Source: Symbiodinium natans (taxonomy: Eukaryota; Sar; Dinophyceae; Suessiales; Symbiodiniaceae). From it: a stretch of 64,000 nucleotides of DNA. Shown here in pieces: positions 41,960-57,559 of this stretch (within the stretch, counting starts at the first letter, position 1; each line of letters starts with the position of its first letter). A program made the translations under genes and the position numbers. Where the stretch lies: contig CAJNDS010000058.1 of assembly GCA_905221605.1 (NCBI GenBank), forward strand, positions 196,501-260,500, read 5' to 3'. Below the pieces are notes generated by a model that was not told the origin of the DNA, searched no databases, and saw only the letters and a list, made by a program, of their open reading frames with translations.

Positions 41960-44290
41960 CTACCATTTGCATGTGGCCCTGACTCTTCATCCGTGCCCAG
42001 GCTGTCCTTCATTCAACAATGGCGATCCGCCATGTTGGTCGCGATGCCAGGATGCTGCAAGATCACTCTGCCACACAAAACCGGTCCATGAGGCCCTCAA
42101 CGGTGTCTTTGAGAGCACCCTTCCATCCAAAAGGATCGAAGGCCTGACGTTGCACGACCGTCGGCACGTAGCCGAAGAATTACGGATCTGTGCCAGCCTC
42201 TGCATGTCTCGCCACTCGATCGCACACGGCAGCCTTCCATGCACACGCATGCTGACAAGCATCAAGCACAGACTCGCAATGACTCGCAAGCCATCAACAC
42301 AATTCCCATGCATATCTAGCAAGCCATGTGCAGCCCGTGGTCTGCTGGTCTTCGGCATGGAGATCTCTCATTCCAAAGAGCACAGGGCAGAGCTGGTGAC
42401 TCTCACTTCCATTCGTGGCAAGACAAAAAACAAGACAGAGACTTTTGAGCAAAGAAGCAAAGACCAAAGGCCGTGCCGATCCCTTGCCGAGCCTCTGTAG
42501 GGCGCAGCGTGGGTGCGCAGCTTTTCCTGGACGTAGCTCCGTGTCGCACAACAGAACTCGTATCAGGTCGACCAGGTTCCCCCTATGCTTGCCTGCTTGA
42601 GGTGAAAGCTGCCTCCTGAAGGACAGACATGTATCTGCATCTGACATCTCCCATCATCTCTCCCAGCTTGCACCACAGAGCATGTCCTGCACAAGGCTTA
42701 GCAGCAAGACCCCGGCGCAACCTGTCACAGGCTGACATACGTGTACCACGTCGCTGCCCCGTCCCGTCCCAAAGCAGCATGCCAATGTCCTGAGAGGGGA
42801 GATCTAAGGCTGCAGCACAGCCCCAAAATCCGACGCCTGGACGAATTCCGGCATATATCTATCTCCACAACAAGCGACATGGACTAGATCGAACTCCAAA
42901 AGGAAGAAAGAAGCCTGTATAAATTCGTATTGAAAGATATAGAATGTGCGCGGGACGGACCTGACCATGCTCCTGCGCTGAAAGCGGCTTCCCTCGCCGC
43001 CTTTCAGAATGAATTTTAGCACTCCTTGCCGATGCAAGGAGAGCGTCACTCCGTCAACACACGCCACCCGTGTGAGCCTCGCCACAGCCTGCGTCCCAGA
43101 AAGCTCGAGCCAACGGCAGCAGGTCAGAGGATCCGACTTCAGGCGTCCCGATGTGCGAACATTCTTGCCGACACAGCCGTGTAACAGATCACGCATGCAA
43201 AATCATGCGAGAGAGAGAGAGAGAGACGTGTATGCTGCGCATTGCAGCTTGCTGCATGCTGCCATATGTTGCCATATGTTGCTATACTTGCTGCCTTATT
43301 TGTTGCCACATGTTGCCAGATTTGTTGCCATGTGTTGCCATACCAGCGCGGAGGGCTCCTTCCACGCCTGAGTCGCCTTCTGCTGCTCGCCCAGGCAGAC
43401 CAGCTGGGAATACCTTATGCTACCCCAAGCCCCAACAAAAGCAAACCAAGACCCTTCACATGATTTGAGCATACGTCGACATGGACTAGCCTCTCTTCAA
43501 AAAATTGTTAGACCTCTTCAATGATACTGCTCTAAAACTCCATTGTGGAAGGCCAGGCACACAGAGCGACAGAGATGGACAGAGAGTGAGCGAGACAGCG
43601 AACCGGACTCGCGTTCTGAACACAGTGAGATTCTGCCCAACTTGGCGCATGGCTCGGCCAAGCTTTCGAAGGCTGCCACAGAAAATCTCCAGTATCTTGA
43701 CCTTGATAAATGATATATAAACCACTTCGAGAATGTTTTGGACTCCTATGACATAAAGGAAGCAGAAATGCAGAGCCGCTGACCACGCGTTGTGGAACTG
43801 CTGAATGCTGTCTAAAAATGCCACCTGCATCATTCATGGACACTTCCAAGGGGGCGCGCTTTGCAGAGCAGTGGATTGGAAAATGTGGTTTCTTGGCTAG
43901 TTGGGTAGTGATCCACAGAAAAGTTCCGATGCGGCCTACCTGTACCCACGCAATGTCGCCAAAGTCCGAACGCATGCATGCTAAAGAAAGTGCATGCCTG
44001 TGACGCGCTGCCGCGTATCAGGTCTTCTTGTTGGCCAACCTGTTCACGAAATCCTAATCATGCTGGAACTCGCTCTCAGCAGGTCGGCTGTTATGCATGC
44101 TCATGCAGCTGCCCTGGCACCTCCATCGGAAAACGCTCCGTGTGCAGCTTCGCAAGAGTCTGCAAGAACATGGAAACAAAAGAAGCAAATGCAACTTGGG
44201 TGTCTGCGACAAGGGTTCTGGGGCTGTACTGTTTTGCCAATCTTTCTGAAACTCTGCTTAGACGACTCCAGCTGGAATCCCAAGCGTGGC
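41960..44290. other. Region with weak ORFs, no recognised gene
   Basis: A 177-codon plus-strand ORF (41967-42500) and minus-strand ORFs (41987-42358, 42804-43196, 43532-43975) are open but show no domain. The most protein-like piece is minus-strand, about 43087-43000 (VARLTRVACVDGVTLSLH). Near 43258-43345 there is a ten-base TTGCCATATG-like imperfect repeat and at 43208-43227 a short GA run. I cannot assign any gene. Confidence 0.4.
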
Positions 44291-44396
44291 TTGCCAAACT
44301 CGGCTAATTACATCAATTAGCAACACCTGCAATCACCACTTCGGACATGCTGCTGTTGCTGGTTACATTTGCTTTTGGGTTCCCGGCCCGATATTG

Positions 44397-48310
<3,914 letters not shown>

Positions 48311-48429
48311 GTGCGTATCTCTGCGTGGGGTGCTTCAGAAGCTTTGAAAGGCTTAGGCGTAGGCTTGGAGGTCTTCGGGCTTGCGTATTGCGGGTTCATC
48401 GGTTTTTGGCCTTCAGGTAGACCTCGGTT

Positions 48430-48660
48430 TTACTCAGTTTGCCTTGCAATTTCAGGAAGAAAAGGCTGCAAGCGTTTCAGTTATAAGTTGCTCGCACGTT
48501 CATCTTGATGGTGGTACAGCGGACATGTTTTTGCGGCCCTGCAGTCGTGAGGTGGCAGATTCCTTGAAGGCGAATGGTAATGAACCTGTACTGGCAGCAG
48601 TTTCACAACACGTGCGTCCGTCCATGGTGCACGTCTGCCGGTTTCTCCCTCTTCCCACTC
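48430..48660 (+). CDS. Candidate exon on the plus strand
   Basis: After AATTTCAG the plus strand reads [18 protein letters not shown], then [17 protein letters not shown] and [14 protein letters not shown]. Composition and codons are protein-like, but the family is not recognised. It lies immediately right of the TG block and is the first convincing plus-strand candidate in the window. Confidence 0.35.
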
Positions 48661-48777
48661 CCTAACTCAACTTCCCTCTGATGTTCAACATATTCAGCGC
48701 AGCTATTATGTAGCGGATCCTAAACAAATCGGGAAATCGAAAAACGCCGCTGCAGCGGACATGCTGACAGCAAATCA

Positions 48778-49323
48778 GTGCCTCCAAAGCGCAGATGGCC
48801 AAAGCAAAGCAGTCCAGATGCCTCGAGTACCTCAAACATCTCAAGTTCTCAGAATGAAGAAAAAAACAAAAAACAAACTTCATCAAACTTTCCAACATGG
48901 CAGCGACGGCTCGAAGGCCGGCCCAAGGCAAAGGCTGCACCTCCAGGCATCCCTCAAGAGCCTGCCGCGAAACGCCGCGAGAAACGCCGCGAGAGAAACG
49001 CCCTGAGAGACGCCGTGAACAGGCGTCAAACGGAAGGCCTGTGGGCCACGAAGAAAACGAATCCAGGATGCTGGACCCCAATACCTTCCAGAGACTCACT
49101 GAGCGGCAAAATTCAAGGCATTGTAATCGTTATAGCCTTGCCTTCAACCTGCCTCACAGAAGACAAAAAGTCTTCTGCTGCAGCACCAGCCTGGCATCTC
49201 CAGTCGGGTTCTCGAAGTTCCACGAGCCCTGGCTCGAGCGCTCAAAGTGAGAAGCGAGCGTTCATGTCGCAGCCAAGATCTCATGCAGAAGGGCAGTTTG
49301 GCAAACATTGGCAACCCATGTAG
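48778..49323 (+). CDS. Lys/Pro/Ser-rich basic protein segment
   Basis: Plus-strand ORF beginning PPKRRWPKQSSPDASST and continuing with QNEEKNKKQ, RRLEGRPKAKAAPPGIP and a basic helix AAKRREKRRERNALRDAV. The second half includes a less protein-like stretch (about 49090-49160, possibly intron) followed by a serine-rich tail (GSRSSTSPGSSAQSEK). Basic, disordered composition suggests a nucleic-acid-associated or nuclear protein, but there is no recognisable domain. Codon usage supports the plus strand. Confidence 0.45.
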   Translation: MPPKRRWPKQSSPDASSTSNISSSQNEEKNKKQTSSNFPTWQRRLEGRPKAKAAPPGIPQEPAAKRREKRRERNALRDAVNRRQTEGLWATKKTNPGCWTPIPSRDSLSGKIQGIVIVIALPSTCLTEDKKSSAAAPAWHLQSGSRSSTSPGSSAQSEKRAFMSQPRSHAEGQFGKHWQPM

Positions 49324-49329
49324 ACGGGT

Positions 49330-50030
49330 GACTACATGAGTTTAGCGGCCGGTTGGCGGCGATGGAAGACTCTGCTTTCTACCCTGCATCCTTTTGCCAT
49401 GTCGTTTGCAAAGGTTCTGCATGTGGCCCTCCTTCTTTGACTGTTCTTTCGCTACACATTGAACCCAACACATCTGAACTCTGCAGCGGGGGTATCCCCA
49501 TAAGGAAGAGACGGAACGCCATTGTCATTCGTGTTCGGACAAAGTGAAATTCAGCGCATCCCACAGAATAGAATATCCCTGCAGTGCCAATCCCGGATGG
49601 TCCTACAATGCCCGTCAAATTGCATAAACAACTTTGCTTATTGGGGGGTTATATCATGAAATTCTGGAGGCTCGGAAGGGGGCGGAAATTGTAATTCAAA
49701 AAACGAGACGGTCTGCATTCGGATGTCCACGATTCTTTCGGGGGGAAAGGGAAGAGAGGCACATTGTCAAGATACTGCAAAATGTCGGGGGGGGGGAGGG
49801 GAGGCCGGCCACCTTCTGAGAGGGTCGGACTTGTATCATGAAAAACAATGAACTGGATTGAATTGGTTTCCGGGTCGGGAGGGGAAAGGCGGAATCGCAA
49901 TTCTTAACAATCCGGGCTGTGCAATTGGTTGTTCTGAAAGGAACTATGGACAGTTTAGACTGTTGGAATAATGAAATGGTCTCCAGATGTCTCCGTTTGG
50001 GGAACCAGTAGTTTAGCAAAGCATCTTGGG
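49330..50030. other. No convincing gene
   Basis: About 0.7 kb with only short ORFs and a G-rich stretch near 49785-49800. Confidence 0.35.
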
Positions 50031-50037
50031 CAACTGC

Positions 50038-50135
50038 TTCGTACCGTTGCCACCCGTTGCCTCCATGCCAGAGCCGCTGCTCCACGCATCGAAGTCGACG
50101 CTGGAGCCGAAGTCCAGCAGGGTGAACTCCGGACA
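50038..50135 (-). CDS. Protein-kinase-like exon (DFG segment)
   Basis: The minus strand reads CPEFTLLDFGSSVDFDAW, then SSGSGMEATGGNGTKQ, ending before TTGCCC. The LLDFGSS string fits kinase subdomain VII, with D and G of the metal-binding DFG. Codons are strongly C/G-ending. It lies downstream, on the same strand, of exons carrying subdomains I-III at 51.8-52.1 kb. The catalytic HRD loop and the APE motif were not found, so the assignment is tentative. Confidence 0.45.
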
Positions 50136-51794
50136 ATCCGAAGTCTCTCAATTCTTCATTATCAGAAATGCTCGCAGCTTGGCAATGCATGGGACAAGGT
50201 TTGTGCACATTTGGGCACTGCCTCCAAAGCCGAAGCCTCCGAGGGCGCCACACCGGCCTCTTCAACACTTCCAAAAAGACTGCGACACAAGGGGAGACAA
50301 ACCGACACACCTCCCGAACTTTGATCTTGGGTTCAGCCTGTGTTACGTGAAACTGCAAGCTGTATAACCATGGAAGCATCAATCTGGCTCCTAATCCTCA
50401 AACCTCTCAGATCTTTCGAGTGGCATACATCAGTTTGTGAGCAGCAAGGTCTACTCAAAAAACTCAATTGGCTGACCCACATTTACAGTTTCATCTCATC
50501 CCATCACCTTGCCAGGTCGAGCTTCGGAGCATGCCACGAGAAGGTTCCTGTCCGTCCACACTTTGCGCTCAAGTCTCAACTTGAACGGCTTGAAGCTGAA
50601 ACTTCGAAAAAGTTTCCAGATGTTTCACAGGTTCTGAATAAGGCCGCTCTAGCGAGGGCATCTCTTCATGGATCCATGTGGCTTCCCCGGCCTTGCATTG
50701 ACGTCACGGTGCATAGCAATGCGACCTCTTCGAACGATTAACAGATGAGTGTACATATCATGAATGATGCAAATGGCAGGTCTGCCATGAAGAGACCGAG
50801 CCAAGACAGGCCAAGAGTGTCCGGTGACTCGGTTGCGTGCCGTTCAATTCCTGGAAGGTTGGTGTAAGCTGGCAGAGCATCTCCTGTCAAACATGCACGA
50901 ACAAGGACATCACATGTTGCCACAGTAGGTGCTGGGATTCTGCAAGCGCCTCCACGTCAAGCTGAGAGTCTTACAGAGCGGATCACAAACAACAAACTTT
51001 ATTCTTGCCAGGTGTCCCTCGCAGCAGCTGCAGCAAGCAAGAACGAGGTGCAGTACCTGTACAGCTCTGCATCTTCAGTGGGAAAGCTGTGGGTCCTTCA
51101 TACACCCCAATCCCTTGTGAACCGAGAGCAACAGCCAATGAGCTTGTTTCCATCCTGCATTCCGATTTATCCCACCAAGACCCTTAGGCCACAGCAGGCA
51201 CAGCCCTCAGGCAATTGCTGAGCACTTGACGAATCGGCGCTGGGAAAGCCAGCCGGATCGTGCAGAAGCGCTCGCTCCTGGCACTTTTTTGACATGGCTC
51301 TTGCATTTGCTTGGTTCGGATATGCGATATCAGGTCTGGTTTGCCTCGAGCCACGATATCAGGGCTTGCCCGCTCCGCCGTGTCATGACAACCTTCAAGA
51401 AAGCAGCAAGTCCGAGACTCGCTGCGCGACATACTTACTGAGCGACATGGATGCTGAAGTGATGGCTGGGATGGATACACGACAGAGGTATGCGCCAGGT
51501 TCGGCAGGTGATAGATCCCAAATCCTGGCGCACACAAATCGTGGAATACTGCTGGCATCTTCGAACAGCAGTGCTGGGCATCGAACTGGTGATCAAGGAG
51601 ACGTGGAACCCGCAAACCACCTGGTGCTGCAAGGCCAATCTCCCAAGTTAGTCGACAAAATAAATCTGACTTCGATCAAGAGGCCATCGTCCGAAGCCTC
51701 TGTCAGATGCCTCATGACCTCACTGGTGGCTAGCCCTATAAGAGGCACCGCATGCGCAGTATCAATCATTGTCAAACCATCACGACCCAGAGCG

Positions 51795-52077
51795 TTGCCT
51801 TGATCTCGAACATGGCCCTTTCGACACTTGCGTCTGGAAGTATTCCTGCTCCTCTTCCACAGCGCATCTCTTTCACAGCAACCTCAGGAGCTTGAAGACG
51901 CCAACAACTCCAGAGAAAGAGAGGGCCGGATGAGTGCGTCCAGCCTCTTGCCGGCTCTCCTGGACGAAAGCACCGAAGACCTTGCGAGGCCAAGATCATG
52001 AAGATCATGCCTAGATATGATTCCAGGTGTATGTCTGCTGAGATGAGGACCCTGGCATAGGCTCCTTCGCCAATCGC
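51795..52077 (-). CDS. Protein-kinase-like exons (subdomains I-III)
   Basis: A 27-nt microexon at 52077-52051 (after CATGGCAG, GT donor) reads AIGEGAYAR, matching the glycine-rich loop GxGxxxxV. A second exon, about 51905-51798, reads QAPEVAVKEMRCGRGAG, then PDASVERAMFEIKATL, with the invariant VAVK lysine and an E in the right spacing for subdomain III. Sequence upstream (52185-52085, VITVGKMVLRVGEAGL with hydrophobic ALIVLCGYCVSCFVW) may be a membrane-spanning exon or intron. A serine/threonine or TKL-type kinase is inferred. Confidence 0.45.
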
Positions 52078-52447
52078 CTGCCATGTGGGCGCCCATACGA
52101 AGCAGGAAACACAGTACCCGCACAGCACTATGAGTGCCGATGCTAGCCCAGCCTCTCCTACCCGAAGCACCATTTTGCCCACAGTGATCACCTGATCCGA
52201 GCCAGGACTCGACGGGCACCGCTTCTGATTGCAACAGGCAATAGCCATCACCACTCACTATTTTGCAACACAAGATCCTAACCTCTTGACAACAAAGAGA
52301 TGCCTGCCCATTTACCAGCGGGAGTGGGTCACAAGGCAGTTGTGGCGGTTGCCATTTGAGCTCCTCCGCTTGGAACACGTGCCGTCAACTCACCCGTTAG
52401 TTTATGGCAGAGGCTTCAACGGCTAAGGAAACTGTTGAGGGGAACTG

Positions 52448-52672
52448 GTGAGAGGAACTGGTGAGGAACTGGCGAAGAAGGCTAGTGGCGACAAGGATCC
52501 TGAACTTACAAGCTGCGACTTAGAACTTCAAGCTGCGCTAGCGAGTTCTCGCAAGACAAGTCCAACCTTTGTCTTTGGAGAGACCGCAGGAAACCAGACT
52601 GTTGATGCTTTGCAGTACTCGCACAGGAGAACGTTTTACTGGGGCGTCACGGTCTCCAGTCCGAGCGATTGA
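52448..52672 (+). CDS. Candidate plus-strand exon
   Basis: Plus strand reads EELAKKASGDKDPELTSC, then LELQAALASSRKTSPT and FVFGETAGNQTV. Better codon quality than the opposite strand, but no domain is recognised; boundaries unknown. Confidence 0.3.
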   Translation: MRGTGEELAKKASGDKDPELTSCDLELQAALASSRKTSPTFVFGETAGNQTVDALQYSHRRTFYWGVTVSSPSD

Positions 52673-52768
52673 AAGCATTGATGAGGAATGAATCCGCTGA
52701 GTCGAGCAATGCTTCTTCGGTGAAACCCAGCTGCCAAATCCAGTTGACCTTCAAGTCAACCCCTCATA

Positions 52769-53110
52769 CTTGAGACCTTCTCCAAAAGGCAAAGAGGCCG
52801 ATGATCAAAACAGGCACTGCCAGAATCACGCTGAGATTGTTCAGATACATCGTGGCATCGTTCGTGGCGGGAATTCCAGTCTGCACCTCGAAATGTGTCT
52901 GAGCACAGAGATCTTATGTCCATGTGTGCACCTGTCTGCCGGCAGCCAGGGTGCTTGCTTCTGGAGCTTACCCAACTTCTCCATGGCATCGGGCAACTCA
53001 GCTTCTTCCAACGCTCGGATGAGTGTCTCGGGGCTGTCAGACACGCAGACCATTCTCTGTGATGTTGTGGAAAGAAAACCTGCTATGCACGCGCACTCAA
53101 AAACAAACAC
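52769..53110 (-). CDS. C-terminal exons of a tail-anchored-type membrane protein
   Basis: Upstream piece (about 53060-52965) reads MVCVSDSPETLIRALEEA, then ELPDAMEKLGKLQ. Downstream piece (about 52865-52769) reads ATMYLNNLSVILAVPV, then LIIGLFAFWRRSQV and stop (TGA). The single hydrophobic segment followed by a short basic tail (FWRRSQV) is typical of a C-terminal membrane anchor. The family is not recognised and the splice junction between the two pieces was not fixed. Confidence 0.4.
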
Positions 53111-54013
53111 CCACGGCCATGAACAGATTTGCTCATGCCAGGTGCTGATTCAGATAGCAATTACATAGTCCCCACACGTTCCAAGATGAAACATGCGACA
53201 TTTGTTTGCACATGGGCTTCTCACAAGCCCAAAGTTGCCCCACATACCGACAGAGATAACCCAGTGAGTCGTGAGCAATTCTATATGTTACAATTCAATG
53301 TCATCATCAAAATGAACGCCCAGACGTGGATCGTTGACTCAAGAAGTCTATTCTTAACACGCACGGAGCACAAAAAGCCTTGTTTGTTTTCCCATATGTC
53401 TGTGCTGAAATATCACCACAGGCTACTTGTTCACGATCTTCCTCAAAATATGAACGTGATGCAAATGCAAGCGTCATAGTTTGAGAAAGCACTCACATCG
53501 GTCTGCGGCCAGACTTCTGCAAGCACGCCTTCCACTGTCCACCACAGCCTTTCACAGTCCATGATGGTGCTGCACGCTGTTGCACGCACAAGTGCGCCGT
53601 GCGGAGGTCACTGTCTTTGCGCACTTTCGAAGCACGAAAAAAACACGGCGCTAAAGGCTCCCTATTCAACCTGCTTCGAAATTTTAATTTTCGGTGCCCT
53701 GCCTCTCTTCTACAAGTACTATTGCATGTCATCGCACATCAAGAAACGGGTGGGCCCAGCAACACCCTCACAAACCACATGCGGCCATCACCAAAGACAC
53801 TCGAGCGCAGTCACGAAATGGCAACAAGAAAGCCGGCAATCCCAGCAAGACAACCTTTGTTTCCCCTCCATGCTAATTGGAAACCCTTCATTTCCACTGT
53901 GTTTTGAAAGGGAACGCTCTGTTTCCTCTGTTTGCAACACTGGATTGCGCTTCGCCTCGCACTGACGAGGTAAGTCTGAACAAGGGCGAAGGGTTCATGA
54001 TCACTGTAATGCA

Positions 54014-54273
54014 GTGTCGCGGTTAGTAAGGCGGGGTTCAAGGGGTCAAGGGCAGAACGAAAAACGTCATTGGCAACTGAAAAGGCAGCCATCCTTTTGG
54101 CAAAGCTGGAAGTGCATCCAGCTTCCAGGCAGGACTGCATGCAAGACATCAATGGTGACAGGGAGCCAACGGATCTCCAAGCGCAGATCTTCACGGCCCA
54201 GAAGGTCAAGACTAACAAATTGGAGATCGTCGGAGACCCAAACTCCCGGAAGAGGCATTCTAGCAGCCTTTGA
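54014..54273 (+). CDS. Candidate plus-strand exon
   Basis: Plus strand reads ATEKAAILLAKLEVHPAS, then CMQDINGDREPTDLQAQ and IFTAQKVKTNKLEIVGD, ending RKRHSSSL and TGA at 54273. A soluble, helical-looking segment with C/G-ending codons; the probable exon start is near 54056-54068. It may belong with the plus-strand pieces at 54.7-55.23 kb. No family recognised. Confidence 0.4.
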
Positions 54274-54699
54274 CGTCGGCCCTGCCAGCTAAAAGGGTTA
54301 CCTTCAAGGTCTGTGCCCCTATTCTAATCGGCACTTTCCCTCTTCTGACCTTTCCCTCTTTGAGGGCAATCTTGTTTTGACACGTCGAGCATCGCAGCCC
54401 GCCCGACACCTACGTTCATTGCCCTGCGAGGAGACCACCCGGTGCCTACTTTTCCAAGGCTCGTTTGCAACTGCGGAATACTCAGGCGTGGCGTGGGAGT
54501 ATCCCCTTTTCCAACTGGTTGGGTGTTGACATGGGGTGACAGAAGACTCTGACGAGGAGCGAGAGTTCGCCTTGTTGCTGAACCACAGAGACGTCTGCCT
54601 GCTGCGGTAGGACAGTCGACGATATCAGGAGTTTCTTTTGTGAGGCTGCTTAGGCTATGACGAGGTCGCGGACTTGTCCCGAGGAAGAACCGAGAGTGG

Positions 54700-55228
54700 G
54701 GCACCACGCCCCACTGGTGACGTCTTTGTCGGCTTTGAATGCTCGTGGTACATATCCATCTTCAGAGCCATCTTCAAGGAGAGTCTTCTCAGCTGTACAA
54801 GTCCATGCCCAGCCGGAGCACCCGTCCAGAGGGGTGTGATCAGTGTAGCCTGGTCTTGAGGAGACAGCGAGACACCCTGGAAGATGATGAAGCTGACTCA
54901 GGCAGCGACGAGGGGGAGCACGACCACCAAGCCCAAGCCGTCCTCCAATCCAAACTGAATCAGATATTACCGTCAGCGGCCTGCATGCTGCAATTGCAGC
55001 CAGACAGTTTGATTGGCGAGTCTGCAGCCTTGAAACTGCAGCTCCAGTGCTCGAATGCTCGAGCTGCTTTGGCTGCTCTGCATCGTCATGTCATCTTGGA
55101 GATCTTGAAGGGGCTCGGGGAGGTCGAGACTTCAGCGAAATCGGAGTTCCGATGGAATGTTTTCAGAAAGCTTCTTCGAGCTCATGAGCAGCTTGTTGAA
55201 GATATGAAAGCAGAAGCATGGGCACTCG
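54700..55228 (+). CDS. Plus-strand exons of an acidic, helical protein
   Basis: A first piece near 54715-54805 reads DVFVGFECSWYISIFRA, then IFKESLLS. The main exon starts after GTCTTGAG (54861) and ends at a GT donor (55229-55230): RQRDTLEDDEADSGSDEG, then a long helical stretch with QAVLQSKLNQILPSAACM, NARAALAALHRHVILEI, EFRWNVFRKLLRAHEQL and EDMKAEAWAL. The acidic start and leucine-rich helices suggest a scaffold or interaction protein. No family recognised. The gene would run convergently towards the minus-strand LOG gene at 55.6-57 kb. Confidence 0.5.
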
Positions 55229-55639
55229 GTTTTTTTTGCACTGGCCTTGAGGAGGAAGGGTGTCCTTTACCATGCTCGAGAAAGGTTGCCAGGTGTCGAG
55301 ACAGCTGAATGGCCTGGTGATGCTGCCGAAATCGTTTGCGCGGGCGTCACGGGGTGACTCACACAAGCCATCCAGTGAGCACTTCGCCTTACTAAATCGT
55401 GACTTGCTAGTTTTGTCGTATGTGTCTCGCGGTTGCTTACATGCCTTCAGGCTTGTGCAGCCTCTGTCTACCTGCCGATGGGCACGTATCCCACAGGGCT
55501 GAGCGTGACCTACCTGCAAAGAGTAACTGCTCAGAGGTGGAAAAATGACGGACATGCGTGCCTTCCACACGACAAAATGCCTGCTACATAGAACTACCAG
55601 TAGACTACCATAGGAATACCATACAGCACGGAACATGTC

Positions 55640-56968
55640 CGTCCTGCTTGGCGTGCATGCTCCACCCATCTCAGCAGATCATCCCAAAAACCCCACTTGT
55701 TCAGCAATCCGACTGGCTTCAAGTGAATGTTCAACCTCGTCAGGATTTCAGTCGCCGGGCGATTAGTCAGCTCTCGGGAAGCAACTTGCTGATTTCAGAT
55801 TGTTCAATCGAGGAACTGTGTCCATGTGGCAACTTCGGCAAATTCTTCAAGTGTACCCCATCCTCCAGGAAGGGCGATGAATGCGTCAGCCAGTTCGGCC
55901 ATGAGAGCTTTCCTGCATAGCAAAAAATACATTGTACAACTGTTTGTGCTTCATTAAAGCAATGGAATGGGAGACGCGTGGAGACCCTCTTTTCGACGTT
56001 GTTGGGCCCACTCCTTTCGTGCATGGATTCCACCACCCGCAGAGAGGTGCAGCCAGTATGAGCGACTTCCTTTTCGACCAAACTCCTTGCGGAACACAAA
56101 GGCGAAGAGGGTTAAAAGTAGATCCTGGACACTAAGCTTGGAGGTCTGCTGGTTTTCCGTGCATCTCTGAGTTTCCTTCAAGGCCAGGTGACATGGCCCA
56201 AAAACAGAAAAACAAAAAACAAGAATCCCCTACTTCTAAACAGTCAAGCCGCGAAGCTTCCGCGTATTCAATCTGGTGGCAAAACTAATCTGAACACCCT
56301 GCCCTCTCCACGAAATGAATGGGACTTCAAGTCTGCTCTGTTTGACCCTTGCCCTTGCCTTGGGATAACACCGATGACTTCGCCACCCTTGGCGAGTGCC
56401 GCATCTGCCATGGCGCCCATCATGCCCGCCTTGCCACCGCCAAAGACCACACCAATGCCATGCCGGGCCAGGGCCGCTCCCAGGTCAGCAGCGCACTTCA
56501 GATACCTCGATCACATCTACTGGCCATCACTCAAGCAGTGTCGTTTCGCCACATGCATTCGCGAAGCCTAGATTTCTTTGCAGTCCCCGAGAACAACGGA
56601 ACCGAAACCCTCAGAGAGTTCCTCACCGGGTGGGGCACACCAAATCCAAAAGCCAAGGCGATTCTTGAGAAACGAACCCTTGATAAAGGCCTACAGAAGG
56701 GTTTGGGGGGGAGGGAATGCTCTGCTTCCTTGCTTACTGGATGACAGGAGACCAGGCCGAGACGGGGTGGGGATGGGGGGCGGAGATGTAAGCTGTCTTC
56801 TAAGCCCTGCCACGCTCCATCCACTTGTGAGCTGCTGCCACCATACACACAGATCCGGTGGAAGCTCCTCCTCTCCTTAAATGCCGCAAACCGTGCAGCG
56901 AACCCACAAAAAGGACTGGCCACTGACCGACTTCTCCAAACTTTTAAAGAGCAAGCCTCATCTGCCAT
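55640..56968 (-). CDS. LOG family protein (cytokinin riboside 5'-monophosphate phosphoribohydrolase), five exons
   Basis: LOG enzymes release active cytokinin bases from their nucleotides; bacterial and algal homologues share the fold. Exon 1 (56968 or later, to 56811) reads [16 protein letters not shown]; exon 2 (56505-56359) [32 protein letters not shown] and [10 protein letters not shown]; exon 3 (56085-56014) [17 protein letters not shown] and ESMHER; exon 4 (55912-55817) [17 protein letters not shown] + [15 protein letters not shown]; exon 5 (55735 to about 55650) [16 protein letters not shown] and [14 protein letters not shown]. The catalytic/AMP-binding PGGWGTLEE motif (family PGGxGTxxE) and the MHERK arginine are present. 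Donors are GC, GC, GA and GT; all four junctions keep phase. The last 20-40 residues and the true start (ATG at 56968 or an upstream leader) are not resolved. Confidence 0.9.
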
Positions 56969-57559
56969 GCTGCTCCTTGCCGGTCATTGAGTCATGTCAG
57001 CTGGCTGAGGCTGGCTAAGGCTGAGGTACTCATCTGTTCATCTGCTGAGCCGAAAAAAGCTCACCAAGGCAGAGTCACTTTTTGTTCCATTCCGTCCATT
57101 CCCTCAGCAGCCTCTGCTCTTTTACGGGGCTCAAGAGAAGCGAATTTCGCGTGCCCCTTCTCTCAGAGATTCGAGACATCATGTTCTCAGCTCCCCCCTT
57201 CTCCCCTGCATGTCCTGTCTTGGTTTGGCCTCCACGGAAGGTGTGTCAGATGGTTGTCGCCTTAGCGAACCCTTGATCCAGACACGTGATGTCAAAGCCT
57301 TCAAGCTTGACGCCAAGATCACATCGAAACTTCAATGTCATTCAAAACATTACTCCTCCTCATTCGGGTAGCTTCTCTGCCCCCCCCACCCCCCGCCCCC
57401 CCCCCGCTAGCTGTACAGCCTCCTCAACAACCTTGCACCGCCCCTAACGAACCCTGGACCCCCTGCACCTCGTCCCTAACCAGCCCTACCCCTGCACCTG
57501 GACGACCCCTGCAGCCCCCCTGCACAGAGCCTCCCCGCAAAGGCCTCCAGGACCAGAAT

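Noticed and set aside
41967-42500. 177-codon plus-strand ORF as a gene
   Set aside because: Open but without recognisable domain, and the opposite strand is also open; left as unassigned.
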